5,062 bases of DNA, taken from NCBI GenBank assembly GCA_934131055.1, contig CAKOZB010000099.1, positions 1 to 5,062 of the forward strand, in the 5' to 3' direction. The stretch comes from an uncultured Clostridia bacterium (lineage in GTDB: Bacteria > Bacillota > Clostridia > TANB77 > CAG-508). Within the stretch, counting starts at the first letter, position 1. Each line of letters begins with the position of its first letter. The translations under genes and the position numbers were made by a program. The notes below the pieces were generated by a model. The model ran no database searches. It was not told the DNA's origin and saw only the letters and a program-made list of their open reading frames with translations. This document shows positions 1 through 5,062 of this stretch, one piece after another.

Positions 1-1472
<1,472 letters not shown>

Positions 1473-1482
1473 ATTTTCACAT

Positions 1483-1510
1483 AATTAATTTTATTTACTC
1501 AAAATTAATT
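1483..1510 (-). promoter_or_regulatory. Perfect 10-bp inverted repeat in the leader of the WYL-like gene
   Basis: AATTAATTTT (1483-1492) and AAAATTAATT (1501-1510) are perfect inverted repeats around an 8-base loop. Read on the minus strand, the hairpin sits between a purine stretch GAAAGGA and the ATG at 1472, with 10 bases from hairpin base to ATG. The ATG has no nearby SD, so folding could bring GAAAGGA within reach of the start. The stem is almost all A-T and therefore weak, and such repeats arise easily in AT-rich DNA. The role is inference. Confidence 0.4.
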
Positions 1511-1524
1511 CCTTTCTCTTTTCA

Positions 1525-1605
1525 CCCATTAGGGACAGCCTTTCTTGGGCGAAAATTATTTTTTCTAAAAGTTTGTTTCGCCCAAAAAGGGGCGTCCCTA
1601 TTGGG
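1525..1605. repeat. 81-bp palindromic element (REP/MITE-like) between groES and the small gene
   Basis: The 30-base arms at 1525-1554 and 1576-1605 are inverted repeats with 25 of 30 positions matching, around a 21-base AT-rich loop. The outer ends carry CCCATTAGGGAC on the left and GTCCCTATTGGG on the right, and the inner ends TTGGGCGAAA and TTTCGCCCAA. The right arm also holds its own small hairpin (CGCCC then GGGCG). The element is visibly richer in G+C than its surroundings and starts three bases after the groES stop codon. Ends of the AGGGAC type recall dispersed palindromes of Firmicutes linked to IS200-like REP transposases, but that is from memory. No U-run follows the stem on either strand, so it is not a standard terminator. 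It could stabilise the groES 3' end or shift the groES/groEL ratio. Confidence 0.75.
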
Positions 1606-1608
1606 CGA

Positions 1609-1896
<288 letters not shown>

Positions 1897-2016
1897 TTAC
1901 CTCCTTGTTTTATTACCAAAATTATAAAATTCCAGTAATTTATAGTCTGTTGGAATTCTAATAACATTAGTTCTAAATATGTACAGTTAATTAATAATTG
2001 GCTATATTCTAATTTT

Positions 2017-2040
2017 TTAGCTCTTTACTATTTCTGCTAA
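2017..2040. promoter_or_regulatory. Degenerate third CIRCE-like palindrome in the groES leader
   Basis: TTAGCTCTT (2017-2025) and TTCTGCTAA (2032-2040) keep the TTAGC/GCTAA ends of CIRCE, with 7 and 6 of 9 half-site positions matching. The spacer is 6 bases instead of 9. Its centre lies about 43 bases from that of the main CIRCE. The mismatched spacer makes HrcA binding doubtful. It may be a decayed copy or chance. Confidence 0.3.
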
Positions 2041-2062
2041 CATTGCGCCAATGTTTCTTAGC
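2036..2062 (-). other. Stem-loop in the groES 5' leader
   Basis: AACATTG-CGC-CAATGTT (2039-2055) is a perfect 7-bp hairpin with a 3-base loop. GCTAA and TTAGC on either side can extend the stem after a bulge of about 4 bases on one side. On the groES transcript it would fold just downstream of the CIRCE, near the 5' end. It could stabilise the mRNA. It overlaps the edges of two CIRCE-like elements, so the DNA operator and the RNA fold share bases. Confidence 0.45.
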
Positions 2063-2084
2063 ACTCTTTCTTTGTGACTGCTAA
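2058..2084. promoter_or_regulatory. CIRCE operator (HrcA-binding site) of the gro operon
   Basis: TTAGCACTC (2058-2066), a 9-base spacer and GACTGCTAA (2076-2084) match the CIRCE consensus TTAGCACTC-N9-GAGTGCTAA at 17 of 18 positions, with exactly the right spacing. CIRCE is bound by the HrcA repressor, whose folding depends on GroEL, which gives feedback control of chaperonin genes. The site lies immediately downstream of the -10 box on the minus strand, over the expected transcription start, a repressing position. hrcA itself is not in the window. Confidence 0.95.
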
Positions 2085-2085
2085 T

Positions 2086-2114
2086 AATTTATACCTTTTG
2101 TTAGCAAATGTCAA
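2086..2114 (-). promoter_or_regulatory. Vegetative-type promoter of the groES operon
   Basis: On the minus strand a perfect -35 box TTGACA (plus 2109-2114) is followed by an AT-rich -10 region. TATAAA (plus 2088-2093) fits best by sequence, at a short 15-bp spacing. TAAATT (2086-2091) fits at the normal 17 bp. Transcription would start at about 2078-2080, inside the main CIRCE, giving a leader of about 190 bases. The -35 lies inside a second CIRCE-like palindrome. Confidence 0.8.
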
Positions 2115-2127
2115 TAGAGATTGCTAA
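2101..2127. promoter_or_regulatory. Second, degenerate CIRCE-like operator over the groES -35 box
   Basis: TTAGCAAAT (2101-2109), a 9-base spacer and GATTGCTAA (2119-2127) match CIRCE at 14 of 18 half-site positions (6/9 and 8/9) with correct spacing. It covers the TTGACA box. Its centre is 43 bases, about four helical turns, from that of the main CIRCE, so the two would lie on the same DNA face. A secondary HrcA site is plausible but not proven. Confidence 0.6.
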
Positions 2128-2261
2128 TTTTCACAAAACTTTCACATTCATTATATGACATATTTTTCAATTTATTCCTTCATTTCCATCTAATATCAGC
2201 CTAATCAGAAAATATTTTAATATAAAAAACTACATCTATTAGTGTTTTTTTAATGTAATGT

Positions 2262-2290
2262 TTGCTTTTTTTACTAATTGGGTATATAAT
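2262..2290 (+). promoter_or_regulatory. Promoter of the 75-residue gene
   Basis: A perfect -10 TATAAT (2285-2290) has TTGCTT (2262-2267) 17 bp upstream as a weak -35 (TTG conserved). The start would fall near 2297, giving a leader of about 47 bases. That leader contains a 6-bp hairpin TTTACT/AGTAAA (2299-2304 and 2311-2316) and a 12-base palindrome AAAACTAGTTTT (2317-2328) just ahead of the SD. The palindrome could be an operator. No known regulator site is recognised. Confidence 0.6.
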
Positions 2291-2343
2291 ATTATAAATT
2301 TACTGTTCTAAGTAAAAAAACTAGTTTTAAGGAGGGAATTCTC

Positions 2344-2571
2344 ATGTCCGCCAAGAGAGCTGTTAACATCTACAATATGCTTCCTGGCGACGCTCTAGTC
2401 GCCGAACTTTGCAAATCTTTTTCTGGTCCAGCACTAGAACAAAAACTTGAAATCGTACATCAGTTGGAGTTGTACAATGCCATGTATGATGAAAACTTGT
2501 CTCTGGGCGAATTTGAGGACGCTTATATTCGTCATAAAGGAGACAGAGAATTCATTGAGGAGCCCGAGTAA
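2344..2571 (+). CDS. 75-residue acidic protein of unknown function
   Basis: I do not recognise this protein. It has a near-ideal SD AAGGAGGG (2329-2336) seven bases before ATG, its own promoter and its own terminator, so it is very likely a real monocistronic gene. The product begins MSAKRAVNIYNMLPGDALVA and ends REFIEEPE. There is no signal peptide or membrane segment. It has about 15 acidic against 7 basic residues and one cysteine (residue 23). It looks mostly helical, with an amphipathic stretch LEQKLEIVHQLELYNAMYDE at about 31-50. The G+C is about 44% by hand count, against roughly 30% in a sampled stretch of pyrG, and C-ending codons (GTC, GCC, GAC, ATC, TAC) are frequent. That suggests acquisition or a different expression regime. 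The gene diverges from groES and converges on pyrG, with no partner gene on its strand. Function is unassigned. Confidence 0.85.
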   Translation: MSAKRAVNIYNMLPGDALVAELCKSFSGPALEQKLEIVHQLELYNAMYDENLSLGEFEDAYIRHKGDREFIEEPE

Positions 2572-2583
2572 TTCGGACTCCTT
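2557..2583 (+). other. Hairpin spanning the stop codon of the 75-residue gene
   Basis: GAGGAGCCCGA (2557-2567) pairs with TCGGACTCCTT (2573-2583) around the loop GTAAT, which contains most of the TAA stop. Ten of eleven pairs form, counting one G-U. Only TTATT follows, so it is a poor terminator by itself. It sits six bases ahead of the main terminator stem and may protect the 3' end or serve as a first pause hairpin. Confidence 0.5.
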
Positions 2584-2588
2584 ATTAA

Positions 2589-2629
2589 AAAATCTTGAAG
2601 CATAAAAACTTCAAGATTTTCTTATTTTT

Positions 2630-2631
<2 letters not shown>
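2589..2631. terminator. Bidirectional intrinsic terminator between convergent small gene and pyrG
   Basis: AAAATCTTGAAG (2589-2600) and CTTCAAGATTTT (2609-2620) form a perfect 12-bp stem with an 8-base loop. On the plus strand a T-rich run (2621-2631) follows and ends the 75-residue gene. On the minus strand TTTTTTAATAAG follows and ends pyrG. The pyrG stop codon (2630-2632) overlaps the end of the plus-strand T-run, so the two genes share a very compact terminator. Confidence 0.93.
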
Positions 2632-4264
<1,633 letters not shown>

Positions 4265-4278
4265 CTACTACATCAATA

Positions 4279-4332
4279 AACAAAATAAATAGGCTAAAAA
4301 TACCTAAAAAGGTGTTTTTTTTTAGCCTATTT
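4279..4332 (-). terminator. Leader terminator (probable attenuator) of pyrG
   Basis: On plus coordinates, arms 4287-4300 (AAATAGGCTAAAAA) and 4319-4332 pair over 14 bp. Inside is a second stem ACCT/AGGT (4302-4305 and 4310-4313) with an AAAA loop. On the minus strand the stem is followed by ATTTTG-type U-rich sequence down to about 4279, a moderate terminator. It lies between the pyrG promoter and the pyrG SD, so most pyrG transcripts must cross it. On the plus strand the following T-run is stronger, so it may also stop antisense transcription. The minus-strand upstream arm carries a run of nine A residues. No alternative antiterminator pairing was found by eye. Confidence 0.7.
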
Positions 4333-4357
4333 TTTATTATGCTTTAAACTAATTATT

Positions 4358-4386
4358 ATTTTAACAAATATCTTTTATTTTTGCAA
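4358..4386 (-). promoter_or_regulatory. Promoter of pyrG
   Basis: On the minus strand -35 TTGCAA (plus 4381-4386), a 17-bp spacer and -10 TAAAAT (plus 4358-4363) are preceded by TGT, an extended -10. The start would be near 4349-4351, giving a leader of about 100 bases that includes the terminator hairpin. The promoter sits directly after the upstream gene's stop codon, so pyrG need not depend on upstream transcription. No GGG is present at the predicted start. Confidence 0.7.
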
Positions 4387-4392
4387 TAAATT

Positions 4393-5062
4393 TTATTTAT
4401 TCCATTTAAAACTATTTACCACTTCTTTTGTATACTCTTCCAAACTATCATATAGATTTTCATCATTGCTGTAAGTGCTTGCTGAAATAAATGCCATCTT
4501 GTCTCCATTAATCAAGTAATAATCAAAAACCATGGCATCTTCATATCCCAACATAATCTCTAATGTTTCATAGCCATTATCTGTCGTAAGTACTTCTATT
4601 TGATAATTGTCGAAGCCCATATATTCATAGAAATATCCTTCAAATAAATTTCGTAAATCGTTTAATTCTATTTCTTCACCAAAGTTATTATCTCCATATG
4701 ATACAGTTATTGTCTCAGGATAACTATGTTCTTCATTTCCTGCCAATACTTCATTAGCATTCATGTATTTATAATATCTCCAAGTTTTCTCAACTGTTGT
4801 CTCATCATCTTCTGTACTTTGATTTACTTTATATTCATTCCAAGTATTATCTATTGAAAAACTAACATCATTATTATACACTTTTTTCTTTGATTGACTA
4901 ATTAATCCAAATGAAAATAATATGCAAGCAACACTCACAACTGTTATTGCAATAGCAATTGCACCTTTCCAGTATGCATGGTGTATTTTTATATTGCTCT
5001 CAGCTTCTTCACAATAATAGTATTTTCCCTTGTATTTCTTTATAATACGTAAACTGTATAGG
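4393..5062 (-). CDS. Single-pass membrane protein with extracytoplasmic domain, unknown function; 5' end outside window
   Basis: The frame is open from the right edge to TAA at 4393-4395, with 222 residues visible. An apparent GTG start at 4938 would cut through the middle of a membrane helix. The in-frame codons upstream of it read LYSLRIIKKYKGKYYYCEEA, then SNIKIHHAYWKG, then the hydrophobic segment AIAIAITVVSVACILFSFGLI and a basic SQSKKK. No ATG, GTG or TTG lies in the 41 codons upstream of 4938, so the real start is beyond the window. The layout is a cytoplasmic N-terminus, one membrane span and an acidic, Tyr/Asn-rich outer domain of about 160 residues. That domain starts VSFSIDNTWNEYK and ends VVNSFKW. 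The opening and closing strands recall PsbP/DcrB-like small extracytoplasmic domains, a weak impression only. Topology is inferred. It lies just upstream of pyrG on the same strand, but pyrG has its own promoter, so no functional link is implied. Confidence 0.75.
   Translation of the reverse strand, partial: LYSLRIIKKYKGKYYYCEEAESNIKIHHAYWKGAIAIAITVVSVACILFSFGLISQSKKKVYNNDVSFSIDNTWNEYKVNQSTEDDETTVEKTWRYYKYMNANEVLAGNEEHSYPETITVSYGDNNFGEEIELNDLRNLFEGYFYEYMGFDNYQIEVLTTDNGYETLEIMLGYEDAMVFDYYLINGDKMAFISASTYSNDENLYDSLEEYTKEVVNSFKWNK

Noticed and set aside
1494..1512. Minus-strand TTG AGT AAA TAA after GAAAGGA, resembling a remnant of the groEL start (MSK)
   Set aside because: It is only three codons long and could easily be chance in AT-rich DNA. 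It is not enough to claim a vestigial groEL start or a leader peptide.
1525..1605. The palindrome as an intrinsic terminator between groES and the small gene
   Set aside because: Neither strand has a U-run after the stem.
2150..2155. TATAAT on the minus strand as a second groES promoter
   Set aside because: No -35-like hexamer lies at 16-18 bp, and the downstream promoter with TTGACA and CIRCE explains the operon better.
2221..2250. A-run then T-run around CTA/TAG as a terminator
   Set aside because: The stem is imperfect and almost only A-T, and no gene upstream on the plus strand would need it.

Overview
The window is AT-rich with strong AGGAGG-type ribosome binding sites, intrinsic terminators and a CIRCE operator. 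This points to a low-G+C Bacillota, most likely a Clostridia-type bacterium. That placement rests on gene style and the GroEL/GroES/PyrG sequences, not on a search. No rRNA, tRNA, CRISPR array or transposase gene is visible.

Left part (1-2127, minus strand): a heat-shock operon read right to left as groES, then a 67-residue WYL-like small protein, then groEL, which runs off the left edge after 414 codons. In most bacteria groES and groEL are directly adjacent. Here they are separated by about 360 bases holding a long palindromic element, a second perfect inverted repeat and the small gene. The operon has a clear promoter with a perfect TTGACA box. A near-perfect CIRCE (HrcA operator) lies just downstream of the -10. 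Two degenerate CIRCE-like palindromes flank it, one on the -35 box, with centres about 43 bases apart.

Middle (2128-2632): a divergent, self-contained small gene on the plus strand with its own promoter, a strong SD, a 75-residue acidic product of unknown function and a bidirectional terminator. Its G+C (about 44% by hand count) and its C-ending codons differ from its AT-rich neighbours, so it may have been acquired.

Right part (2630-5062, minus strand): complete pyrG (CTP synthase, 540 residues) has its own promoter and a terminator-like hairpin in its leader. This suggests transcription attenuation, but without the initiating G-run of the known CTP-sensing pyrG leaders. Upstream of it is the 3' part of a gene for a single-pass membrane protein with an extracytoplasmic domain of unknown function. 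Its reading frame stays open to the right edge, so its start lies outside the window.

The units are functionally separate: protein folding under HrcA control, CTP supply, and two uncharacterised genes. The points most worth a second look are the small gene nested between groES and groEL with its flanking palindromes, the CIRCE array, the compositionally odd 75-residue gene, and the pyrG leader.
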